Made by a program: the position numbers and the translations under genes. Below, piece after piece: positions 17,475 to 24,701 of a stretch of DNA of 64,000 nt (position 1 is its first letter; each line of letters opens with the position of its first letter). Source of the stretch: Baekduia soli (GTDB lineage: Bacteria > Actinomycetota > Thermoleophilia > Solirubrobacterales > Solirubrobacteraceae); the NCBI RefSeq assembly GCF_007970665.1, contig NZ_CP042430.1, forward strand, positions 4,402,001 to 4,466,000, read 5' to 3'. The notes beneath the pieces were generated by a model, which saw only the letters and a program-made list of their open reading frames with translations, was not told the DNA's origin and did no database searches.

Positions 17475-18707
17475 ATGAAAGGACCGTCCGTGTCCGTTGC
17501 TGCCTCCAAGCGTGCCGTCGTCGCCGGATCCAGCTTCGCCGGGCTGACCGCGGCGCTCGAGCTGCGAAGGCGCCTGGACGCGACGCACGAGGTCGTCGTC
17601 CTGGATCCGCGCGCGGACTTCACGTTCATCCCGTCGCTGATCTGGCTGCCGTTCGGGCTGCGCGAGCCCGAGGACGTGACGTTCCCGCTGGCCCCGATGT
17701 ACGCCAAGCAGGGCATCCGGTTCATCGACGAGGCGGCCGCGAGCTTCGACCTCGAAGCGCGCGCGCTGGTCACGAGTGGTGGGCAGGAGCTCGCGTACGA
17801 CCGCCTGCTGCTGGCCACCGGCCCGCGCCTGGCCTTCGAGAAGATCCCGGGACTCGGTCCGGTCGGCGGATATACCCAATCGGTCTGCAACCTCGACCAT
17901 GCGCTGCTGACCCGTGATGCCTGGAGCAGGTTCCTGGAGAACCCGGGGCCGGTCGTCGTCGGCACCGCCCAGGGCGGATCGTGCTTCGGCGCCTCCTACG
18001 AGTTCCTCCTCAACGCACACCACCGCATCAAGAAGGCCGGCCTGCTGGACGTTGCGCCGGTCACCTACATCACCGCCGAGCCGTTCCTGGGCCACTTCGG
18101 GCTCGGCGGCGTCTCCGACTCCCAGCGACGTGTCGAGAAGCTCTTCGACCAGCTCGGCATCGAGGGCATCCCCAACACCGTCATCACCGAGGTGCGCGAC
18201 GGCGAGATCGAACTCGACGGCGGCCGCGTTCTTCCCTTCACCCTGTCGATGATCGTGCCACCCTTTACCGGCGTCGACGCCATCCGGAACACCGACGGAC
18301 TCGGCAATCCGATGGGCTTCCTGCCCGTCGACGACGAGTTCCGCCACACCGAGATCGACACGGTCTACGGCGCTGGCGTCGACATCGCCATCGCTCCGCC
18401 GCAGCAGACACCCGTCCCGGCCGGCGTTCCCAAGACCGGACAGATGAGCGAGATCATGGCCAAGGTCGCCGCCCAGAACCTGGCCGCCGACCTGCAGGGC
18501 GGCGAGCGCCGCAGCCTGCCGATCGCCGAGATGGAGGCCATGTGCATCCTCGATGCCGGCAACGACGGCATCATCTTCAAGGCCGACCACGTGCTCGGCA
18601 CCTCCGAGCACCCACACGTCATGAGCGGGCCCCAGGCGCACTGGGCAAAGGTCGCCTTCGAGAAGATCTTCCTCCAGACCCGCAAGCGCGGACACCTCGT
18701 CCTCTGA
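17475..18707 (+). CDS. sulfide:quinone oxidoreductase-like FAD flavoprotein
   Basis: 410 residues. An N-terminal FAD-binding motif (VVAGSSFAGLTAALELRRRL) and a second strand ending in VVLDPRADFTFIPSLIWLPFG match the SQR/NDH-2 family. Cysteines at about 138, 170 and 357 are available; C170 (GGSCFGASYEF) and C357 (MCILDAGNDGIIF) are in the positions where SQRs place redox cysteines. The C-terminal region with conserved aromatic and Lys residues would contact the membrane. The likely reaction is oxidation of sulfide with transfer of electrons to quinone. It stands alone, with no persulfide dioxygenase or rhodanese nearby. Confidence 0.75.
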   Translation: MKGPSVSVAASKRAVVAGSSFAGLTAALELRRRLDATHEVVVLDPRADFTFIPSLIWLPFGLREPEDVTFPLAPMYAKQGIRFIDEAAASFDLEARALVTSGGQELAYDRLLLATGPRLAFEKIPGLGPVGGYTQSVCNLDHALLTRDAWSRFLENPGPVVVGTAQGGSCFGASYEFLLNAHHRIKKAGLLDVAPVTYITAEPFLGHFGLGGVSDSQRRVEKLFDQLGIEGIPNTVITEVRDGEIELDGGRVLPFTLSMIVPPFTGVDAIRNTDGLGNPMGFLPVDDEFRHTEIDTVYGAGVDIAIAPPQQTPVPAGVPKTGQMSEIMAKVAAQNLAADLQGGERRSLPIAEMEAMCILDAGNDGIIFKADHVLGTSEHPHVMSGPQAHWAKVAFEKIFLQTRKRGHLVL

Positions 18708-18853
18708 GCCGCGCCGCCGCAACGTGCAGTGGACGCCAGGCGCCCCACCACCAGGAGACCCGCCATCGCCCGTCACGTGAAGTCAGCGTCGACGAGGTCC
18801 AGGGCGGGGTGCAGCGGCCCGGGGAAGGCCGGTGTCGCTGCAGCGCTGATGAG

Positions 18854-19189
18854 ATGTCCTGAACCGTCCAGTCCGGAACGAGGCGCGCGCCGAGCGCTGC
18901 GCGCTGCTGCTGCCCGAGCGCGTGACCCCGCACACGCTGCGCCGCATGTTCGCGTCGCTGTGCTTCTTCGCCGGGTGCGACCCGCGGTTCGTGATGAGCC
19001 GGCTCGGCCACGCAGACGCCCGCCGTGTATGCCCAGGCGATGGAGCGCCACGGCGTCGACCATGAGCTGGTCTGGCCGCTGATGCGCTCCCCGGAGGAGC
19101 CCGAGCGCCCGCCGAATGGCCCACGGGACGGCCGCCGCCCGGGGGCGTTGACCCACAGACGGGCCCAACGGGCCCCGATGCCCGTCTGA
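18854..19189 (+). pseudogene. tyrosine recombinase (phage-type integrase) C-terminal remnant
   Basis: One frame gives TPHTLRRMFASLCFFAGCDP and FVMSRLGHAD, containing the H-x-x-R box and the LGH box of tyrosine recombinases. At about 19012-19018 the frame shifts and continues as AVYAQAMERHGVDHELVW, supplying the catalytic Tyr region, to a TGA at 19187. Upstream the frame hits TGA TGA near 18846, so the N-terminal two-thirds are missing. The remnant lies 65 bp from the 3' end of a tRNA-Arg gene, the usual place for an integrase of an element inserted in a tRNA. Confidence 0.7.
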
Positions 19190-19253
19190 CACGGGTGTGA
19201 CATTGACCCCGTAGTGGTCGAAGAACCCTTACGGGATAAGGGGATTCGGGCAG

Positions 19254-19327
19254 CGCCCCCGGCAGGACTCGAACCTGCGACCCGCTGCTTAGAAGGCAGC
19301 CGCTCTATCCAGCTGAGCTACGGGGGC
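19254..19327 (-). tRNA. tRNA-Arg (anticodon TCT)
   Basis: Full 74-nt cloverleaf on the minus strand. The acceptor stem pairs GCCCCCG with CGGGGGC, followed by discriminator G with no encoded CCA. The D-arm AGCTCAGCTGGATAGAGC, anticodon stem GCTGC/GCAGC with loop CTTCTAA, and T-loop TTCGAGT are all present. Its 3' end faces the integrase remnant. Confidence 0.95.
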
Positions 19328-19400
19328 TCGGTCGGCATTGTGCCGTCCCCGGCGCGGCACACGCGTCGGCCGGACCCGGCGCCATCCTGCCACGGCGGCG

Positions 19401-19479
<79 letters not shown>

Positions 19480-19493
19480 AGCGTGGCGCCGCG

Positions 19494-20153
19494 GTGGACG
19501 ACCCCTATCGCCTCTATCTCGTGGTGCGCCGCGGCGCCTTCGAGGACCTCGAGACCGGCGGCGTGCTGGCCGGCGCGGCCGCGGTGGCCTGCCTGGAGCG
19601 CTTCGGCGCCGATCCGGCGCACGCCGAGGCGGTCGCCGCCTGGCGCGCCCGGCCCGGCAAGGTGACGCTGCGGGCCCGCGGCGGCCAGTGGCCGCAGGTG
19701 CTCGACCTCCCCCACGCCCTGGCCGGCGACCCCGACGGCGCGGCGGTCGCGGCGCTGCCGCCGCGGCGGCGCTCCGAGCGCGGCGAGCTGCTCGAGCGCC
19801 TGCAGGCGATGTCCTCCGAGCTGGAGCCCGCCCCGGTGCTGGGCGACGGCGAGCCGCCGGCCGCCGCCGACGGCCGGCTGACCTACCTGGTCAACCCGGC
19901 GCTGGAGATGAGCTCGGGCAAGACGCTGGCCCAGATCGCCCACGCCGCGACGATGGCCGCCGCCCGCCCGGACCTGGCGGGCTGGGTCGCGGCGGGCTGC
20001 CCGGCGCGCGTCCGCGTCCCGGCGCCCGTGGTCTTCGCCGCGCTGTGCGGGGCCGGCGGCCTGGCCGCCGAGGTCCAGGACGCCGGGCTGACCGAGGTCG
20101 CGCCCGGAACGGTCACCGTGCTGGCCGTGGCGCCGGCGCTCAGGCCTTGCTGA
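19494..20153 (+). CDS. PTH2-family peptidyl-tRNA hydrolase-like protein
   Basis: 219 residues from a GTG. The C-terminal half carries LTYLVNPALEMSSGKTLAQI followed by AHAATMAA, matching the PTH2 motif around the conserved Lys (small-residue-GK-x-AAQ-x-xHA). The N-terminal half (YRLYLVVRRGAFEDLETGG) aligns by eye with the same fold but lacks the Lys/Gln motif, suggesting a degenerate duplicate domain. PTH2 enzymes release peptides from stalled peptidyl-tRNA. The gene starts just beyond the poly-C inverted repeat and ends 14 bp inside the convergent GtrA gene. Confidence 0.65.
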   Translation: MDDPYRLYLVVRRGAFEDLETGGVLAGAAAVACLERFGADPAHAEAVAAWRARPGKVTLRARGGQWPQVLDLPHALAGDPDGAAVAALPPRRRSERGELLERLQAMSSELEPAPVLGDGEPPAAADGRLTYLVNPALEMSSGKTLAQIAHAATMAAARPDLAGWVAAGCPARVRVPAPVVFAALCGAGGLAAEVQDAGLTEVAPGTVTVLAVAPALRPC

Positions 20154-20517
20154 AGACCCAGCGGCGCCCGACGAGGTAGGTCGCGGCGGGCGTGACCGGC
20201 AGCAGCACGAGCTGGGCGAGGATCTTGTCGGCGCCCAGGCCGTCGACGGCGATCGCGAGCAACAGCAGGTTCAGCCCCGTGGCCAGCGCCTGGGCGGCCA
20301 GCCAGCCCAGCCAGCCGCGGACCGACGGCGCGCCGCCCTTGAAGGTCCAGTGCTCGTGCAGCCAGTAGCCCAGCGACGCCGAGAGCACGAAGGCGAGGAA
20401 GGACGAGAGCAGGTAGGGGACGCCGATGAGCACCCCGCCCGCGTACAGCCCGAAGTAGGTGGCGGCGTTGAAGCCGCCCACCAGGCCGAAGCGCAGGAGC
20501 TCGTGGTAGCGCGCCAC
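20140..20517 (-). CDS. GtrA-family four-helix membrane protein
   Basis: 125 residues with four membrane helices, the standard GtrA size. LLRFGLVGGFNAATYFGLYA opens helix 1 and LGYWLHEHWTFKG matches the conserved W-x-F/Y segment after helix 2; the C-terminus YLVGRRWVFSKA repeats the pattern. GtrA proteins move or position polyprenyl-linked sugars or act with nearby glycosyltransferases. No glycosyltransferase adjoins it. It is a stand-alone relative of the GtrA domain fused at 11212-13914. Confidence 0.85.
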   Translation of the reverse strand: MARYHELLRFGLVGGFNAATYFGLYAGGVLIGVPYLLSSFLAFVLSASLGYWLHEHWTFKGGAPSVRGWLGWLAAQALATGLNLLLLAIAVDGLGADKILAQLVLLPVTPAATYLVGRRWVFSKA

Positions 20518-20573
20518 CGCGCAAGGTGTACCTCGTCGCGGGGCCCGGGCGTCGCGCGACTATGGTTGGAGCG

Positions 20574-21482
20574 ATGCGCGAAGCGTGGGACCAGGACGGG
20601 TTCGTGGTGCTCGCGGGCGTCGTGGACGGCGACGCGATCGCGGCCTACGACCGCGAGCTGCAGGAGGTGCGCGACCGGCTGCTGGTCCGTGCGCCGGGGG
20701 CCGGCCACCCGTCGCTGGCCACCCGCACCGACGCGCCGGACGCGGGGCCCGTGGATCCCTACGCCCTGTCGGCCGCGGCGCGCGCGGTCCTCGTCCCCGA
20801 TCGCGTCGTCCTCGCGCTGGCCGAGCTGCTGGGAGCGGCGCCGCTGCTCGTCGACGCCGTGGGAAGCGAGGCGGGGGCGCCGGATCCCGGCCCCTACCGC
20901 GACCCGACCTACGTGTCGGTCTCCGAGCCCGAGGCGCTCGCCGGGCTGGTGGTCGCCCTCGGGCCGGCCTCCGTGATCTGCCACGCGGGCTCGCACCGGC
21001 TGCCGGCCGAGCGCTTCAGCGGCCGCTACCGCCATCACAATGCCGAGCGCGACGGCCCGCAGGCCCTCGCGGACCACCGCGCGGGCCTCGCCGCCGCCCT
21101 GCAGGAGGCGGGCGACGCCGTGCAACGCCGGACCGTCGCGCTGGAGCCCGGCGACGTGCTGCTCTGGCGGGCCGACCTGGCGCACGAGGCCGTCGAGGGC
21201 CGGGCGCTGGTCGCCCACGCCATTCCCGAGCACGCCGAGCCGGGCTGGTTCGCCTACCGTCCCCAGCGCGCCGGGCGCGTGGCCTACGGCGAGGCCTGGC
21301 TGGCCTCCCAGCACTACGACCTCGCCGACGCCGTCGAGCCCGTCGGCCCCGGCCCGGACACCGGCGCCGTCGAGGCCGCGTTCGCCCAGCATGAGGAGGG
21401 CCGCAGCGGCTCGGCGGCCGCCCGCCGCCGCGGCGGCCTGGTCGACAGCGTCCGCGGGCTCATGGGCCGCCGCGGGCGCTGA
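20574..21482 (+). CDS. phytanoyl-CoA dioxygenase (PhyH)-like Fe(II)/2-oxoglutarate oxygenase
   Basis: 302 residues from the ATG at 20574; MVGA at 20562 is an in-frame alternative. MREAWDQDGFVVLAGVVDGD is the typical start of PhyH-like proteins. A central CHAGSHRLPAERF region and a late EPGDVLLWRADLAHEAVEG segment match the second iron-ligand His region of the double-stranded beta-helix. The first H-x-D is not obvious, so catalytic competence should be doubted. The C-terminal 50 residues are a low-complexity tail. The substrate is unknown. It ends 23 bp into the convergent epimerase. Confidence 0.6.
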   Translation: MREAWDQDGFVVLAGVVDGDAIAAYDRELQEVRDRLLVRAPGAGHPSLATRTDAPDAGPVDPYALSAAARAVLVPDRVVLALAELLGAAPLLVDAVGSEAGAPDPGPYRDPTYVSVSEPEALAGLVVALGPASVICHAGSHRLPAERFSGRYRHHNAERDGPQALADHRAGLAAALQEAGDAVQRRTVALEPGDVLLWRADLAHEAVEGRALVAHAIPEHAEPGWFAYRPQRAGRVAYGEAWLASQHYDLADAVEPVGPGPDTGAVEAAFAQHEEGRSGSAAARRRGGLVDSVRGLMGRRGR

Positions 21483-22404
21483 GCCCCTCCCGCCAGCTCG
21501 GGTACCGCGGGGCCCACTCCAGCTCGCGCCGGGCCAGCGCGTTGGACGCACCGCGCACCCGCGTCATCAGCGACACCCCGACCTCCCCGGCCGCCAGGCG
21601 CCCGATCCACCGCGGCACCCTCCGCGGCTCGGGCGCGCCGAGGAGCCGCGCGACCTCGGGCAGCCACACCGCCACGGGCGCCGGGTCGTCGTCGACGACG
21701 TTGTAGACCCCGGGCGCGCCGTGGTCCAGCGCGCGCACGGCGGCGCCCGCCGCGTCGTCGACGTGGGTGAACGACCACACGCCGGCCCCCGAGCCGACGA
21801 CCGGCATCCGCCGGCGGACGATGAGCGCGGCGAGGTCGGCGCCGGGCTCCAGCGAGGTCCCGGGGCCGTAGAGCGCGCCGTAGCGCAGCACGACGCCCTC
21901 GATTCCCCGGGCGCCGGCGACGGAGCGCTCGAGCTCGCGGATCGCCGCCAGCGTGCGGCGCTGGGCGCGCGGAGGCGCGTCGTCGAGCGCGGCGCGTTCG
22001 TCCTTGACGGGGCCGCCGACCTTCGCGAACGGCCAGCCCGCGTAGCTCTGGGCGATGATCCGCCGCGCCCCCGCGTCGCGCGCGGCGTCCAGCAGGTGGC
22101 GGGTGCCCTCCGTGCGCAGCCGGTTGGTCTGCGCGAACGTGGCGTCGAAGCGCCGGAAGTCCGCCGCGCCGCGCAGCGCCGTGAGGTGGTGGACGACGAC
22201 CTCGGGCTCGGCGCCCAGCACGGCGCCGCGCACCGCGTCGCGGTCCAGGCCGTCGGCCACCACCGGCAGCGCGCCGGCCTCGCGCAGCGCGCCGGCCTTC
22301 GCCGCCGTCCGCGTCATCGCCACCACCTCGTGGCCGTCGTCGATCAGCATCGGCAGCATCCGCGCGCCGACGGCTCCGGTGGCGCCCGCCAGGAAGATCC
22401 GCAT
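21460..22404 (-). CDS. NAD(P)-dependent epimerase/reductase, ECF41-associated
   Basis: 314 residues. The start MRIFLAGATGAVGARMLPML has the G-x-x-G-x-x-G dinucleotide motif of extended short-chain dehydrogenases; YNVVDDDPAPVAVWLP is typical of the atypical SDR group. A good Shine-Dalgarno (GAGGAG, 9 nt before ATG) fixes the start. It is divergent from an ECF41 sigma gene, and epimerase/oxidoreductase neighbours are characteristic of ECF41 loci. An exact ECF41-type promoter precedes it. The reaction is unknown. Confidence 0.8.
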   Translation of the reverse strand: MRIFLAGATGAVGARMLPMLIDDGHEVVAMTRTAAKAGALREAGALPVVADGLDRDAVRGAVLGAEPEVVVHHLTALRGAADFRRFDATFAQTNRLRTEGTRHLLDAARDAGARRIIAQSYAGWPFAKVGGPVKDERAALDDAPPRAQRRTLAAIRELERSVAGARGIEGVVLRYGALYGPGTSLEPGADLAALIVRRRMPVVGSGAGVWSFTHVDDAAGAAVRALDHGAPGVYNVVDDDPAPVAVWLPEVARLLGAPEPRRVPRWIGRLAAGEVGVSLMTRVRGASNALARRELEWAPRYPSWREGLSARGGP

Positions 22405-22443
22405 CGTCGTCCGCTCCTCGTCTCGTGGGGTGTCACCGGCCCT

Positions 22444-22470
22444 GACGGTGCGCCACCCTGTCCTGTGACA
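22444..22470 (-). promoter_or_regulatory. ECF41-type promoter for the epimerase
   Basis: On the minus strand TGTCACA (22470-22464) is followed by exactly 16 nt and CGTC (22447-22444). This equals the published ECF41 consensus TGTCACA-n16-CGTC. The predicted transcript start is about 30-35 nt before the epimerase ATG, leaving room for its GAGGAG ribosome site. Confidence 0.8.
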
Positions 22471-22480
22471 CCCCACGTCG

Positions 22481-22507
22481 TGTCACACGTCCCCGCCCTG
22501 CCCCGTC
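22481..22507 (+). promoter_or_regulatory. ECF41-type autoregulatory promoter of the sigma gene
   Basis: TGTCACA (22481-22487), 16 nt, then CGTC (22504-22507). It mirrors the minus-strand copy 10 bp away. The expected transcript start falls at about 22513-22515, directly before the ATG at 22516, so the sigma mRNA should be leaderless or nearly so. Confidence 0.8.
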
Positions 22508-22515
22508 CTGTGGCC

Positions 22516-23436
22516 ATGAGCGACCCCGACACCGTCCTGACCGAGCTGCACCCGCAGCTGCGGCCCCTGGCCTTCGCCATCGCCTACCGGATGCTCGGCA
22601 GCGTGGCCGAGGCCGAGGACGTCGTGCAGGAGGCGATGCTGCGGCTGCACCGCGAGCTGCGGGCCGGCACCGCGATCGAGTCCCCGAAGGCCTACGTGTC
22701 GGCGATCACCACGCGGCTGGCCATCGACGCACTGCGCTCGGCGCGCCGGCGCCGCGAGGCCTACGCCGGGCCCTGGCTGCCCGAGCCCGTCGTCACCGAC
22801 GCCGCCGGCGACGTGGCCGGCTCGGCCGAGCTGGCCGACTCGCTGTCCATGGCGTTCCTCGTGGTCCTCGAGCGGCTGAGCCCGGTGCAGCGCGCCGTGT
22901 TCCTGCTGCACGACGTCTTCGACTACGGCTACGACGAGGTCGCCGCCATCGTCGGCAAGAGCGCGGGCAACTGCCGCCAGATCGCGGTGCGCGCCCGGCG
23001 CCGGATCGCCGACGAGCGCCCGCGCTTCGAGCCCTCGCGCGCGGCGCGCGACGACCTCGCCGACCGCTTCTTCGCCGCCGCCGGGCAGGGCGACCTCGAG
23101 GGCCTGATCGCCCTGCTGGCCGCCGACGCGGTGTTCACCGGCGACGGCGGTGGCAACGCCACCGCGTTCCCCCGGCCGATCGACGGCCGCGACCGGGTCG
23201 CGCGGCTGCTGGTCGGCATCTTCCGCAAGGGCGCCGCGATCGGCGCGCGACTGGAGCCCGCGCAGGTCAACGGCCAGCCGGGCGGCCTGGTCCGCGACGC
23301 CGGCGGCGCGCTGGTCAACACGCTGGTGCTCGACATCGCCGACGGGCTCGTCGTCGGCGTGCGGTCCCAGATCAACCCCGAGAAGCTCGCCCACCTCGGG
23401 CCGGTCTCGGACCTCGCGCGGCGCCGGGCGCGCTGA
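22516..23436 (+). CDS. sigJ: ECF41-family sigma factor (SigJ-like)
   Basis: 306 residues: sigma2 region (AFAIAYRMLGSVAEAEDVVQ), sigma4 region (RLSPVQRAVFLLHDVFDYGYDEVAAIVGK in part), then a C-terminal SnoaL-like domain (DLADRFFAAAGQGDLEGLIA... FRKGAAIGARLEPAQVNGQP). The SnoaL extension in place of an anti-sigma factor defines ECF41, where the domain itself modulates activity. Family motifs in the linker/C-terminal region are present (NPEKLAHL near the end). It initiates at its own promoter and at the divergent epimerase promoter. The symbol is by family resemblance. Confidence 0.88.
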   Translation: MSDPDTVLTELHPQLRPLAFAIAYRMLGSVAEAEDVVQEAMLRLHRELRAGTAIESPKAYVSAITTRLAIDALRSARRRREAYAGPWLPEPVVTDAAGDVAGSAELADSLSMAFLVVLERLSPVQRAVFLLHDVFDYGYDEVAAIVGKSAGNCRQIAVRARRRIADERPRFEPSRAARDDLADRFFAAAGQGDLEGLIALLAADAVFTGDGGGNATAFPRPIDGRDRVARLLVGIFRKGAAIGARLEPAQVNGQPGGLVRDAGGALVNTLVLDIADGLVVGVRSQINPEKLAHLGPVSDLARRRAR

Positions 23437-23442
23437 GCGCGG

Positions 23443-23919
23443 TCAGAGCGTCGTGATCACCACGACTCCGCCGACGACCAGCGCGACGCCGAACGCCCTG
23501 GCCAGCGACAGCCGCTCGCCGAGGAAGATCGCCGAGAAGATGAGCGTCACGGCCGGGTAGGCGGCCGAGATCGGCACGACCTTGCTGGCCTGGCCCGTGT
23601 CCAGCGCGATGTAGAGCGCGACGAGGCCGCCGATGGCCAGCACCGCCGAGGCGATCGCCCAGGCCGTCGCGACGCTCGGCTTCGGCCGCACGATGCCGGT
23701 GGCCAGGAAGTAGGCGACCACGAAGGAGTAGCCCACGCCGGACCAGAAGATCAGGTCCTCCCACTTGAGGTGCTTGAGGGCGAGCTTGCTCGTCACCCCC
23801 AGGCCGCCCAGCGCCACGACGTAGATCATCGTCGGCACGAGCCAGGCGGCCGTGGTCGCGCGCGCGGGCGCCGCAGGCTCGGCCGGCACGGCGTCGGGGG
23901 CAGGTGTGGTCGAGGTCAT
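23443..23919 (-). CDS. half-size EamA/DMT-type membrane protein (second of pair)
   Basis: 158 residues with five hydrophobic helices after a 35-residue polar N-terminus. It ends with VVPISAAYPAVTLIFSAIFL and GVALVVGGVVVITTL, the EamA signature in single-domain form. The upstream gene encodes a clear paralogue; their ATG/stop regions are only 4 bp apart. Single EamA domains normally work as antiparallel dimers, so the pair may form a heterodimeric transporter. Substrate unknown. The start MTSTTPAPDAV is preferred over a longer frame. Confidence 0.75.
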   Translation of the reverse strand: MTSTTPAPDAVPAEPAAPARATTAAWLVPTMIYVVALGGLGVTSKLALKHLKWEDLIFWSGVGYSFVVAYFLATGIVRPKPSVATAWAIASAVLAIGGLVALYIALDTGQASKVVPISAAYPAVTLIFSAIFLGERLSLARAFGVALVVGGVVVITTL

Positions 23920-23923
23920 CGGG

Positions 23924-24340
23924 TCACTCCGCGGTGGTGAGGACGGCCACGCCTCCGACGACGAGCGCGACACCGAGCAGCTTGGCGACGGTGACGGCCT
24001 CCGACAGGAAGATCGCGGCCAGGAACAGGGTGACGGCCGGGTAGGCCGCCGAGATCGGGACGACCTTGCCGGCCTCGCCGGTCGACAAGGCCACGAAGAA
24101 CATGAACAGGGCGATGATGACCGCCGCCGCTCCCAGCGCCGCCCACCCGCTGCCGTCGGTCCACTGCACCGACGTCTTGCCGATGATGAGCATCACGATC
24201 ACGAGCATCACGTAGCCCAGCCCCGACCAGAAGATGAGGTGCTGCCACTTCAGGTCGCGCAGGGCGTACTTGCTCGTGATCCCCAGTCCACCGTTGGCGA
24301 AGATGTAGATCACGGTGGGGATGAGCCACTTGGCGGTCAC
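23924..24340 (-). CDS. half-size EamA/DMT-type membrane protein (first of pair)
   Basis: 138 residues from a GTG (VTAKWLIPTVIYIFANGGLG). Four to five helices, with VVPISAAYPAVTLFLAAIFL almost identical to the downstream paralogue. It lacks the polar N-terminal extension of its partner. The two genes are the product of a tandem duplication and form one transcription unit. Confidence 0.75.
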   Translation of the reverse strand: MTAKWLIPTVIYIFANGGLGITSKYALRDLKWQHLIFWSGLGYVMLVIVMLIIGKTSVQWTDGSGWAALGAAAVIIALFMFFVALSTGEAGKVVPISAAYPAVTLFLAAIFLSEAVTVAKLLGVALVVGGVAVLTTAE

Positions 24341-24403
24341 CGCTGCGACCCTACGCCTGTGCCGATGGTCACAGACTGGCGGAACCACTAGGACCGCCGG
24401 TCC

Positions 24404-24478
24404 ATGTCCGACCAGCCGCCCCGCCGTGACGGGCCGCACGGCACGGACTGGCGGAACTGGCCGTCGCGCCGGGCGTAG
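24404..24478 (+). CDS. possible 24-residue peptide
   Basis: A short ORF from ATG to TAG encodes a basic, Trp-containing peptide whose end reads GTDWRNWPSRRA. A 12-nt direct repeat, GACTGGCGGAAC, occurs at 24374-24385 and again inside the ORF at 24446-24457, 72 nt apart and in the same frame, so both copies spell DWRN. The upstream copy ends in TAG two codons later. Weak evidence for expression. Confidence 0.25.
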   Translation: MSDQPPRRDGPHGTDWRNWPSRRA

Positions 24479-24701
24479 GCTCGCGCCGCCGGTCGCCCGG
24501 GGGTCCGCCTTTCTCTCGTCATCTCGAGGTGGGCCCCCGGGAGCCGCGTGCCGCACGGCTCTGCGGTCACCGGCCTGACGCCCATCCTGGTCGTTCGGGA
24601 GTGCGGAACTGGACGGATGTTGGGGTCGGCCGCCGGTACCGTCGCGCCAGCCGCCAGCCTCCAGGCGGAAGACGCCACGAGACGAGATTCGAGGACGCAC
24701 G

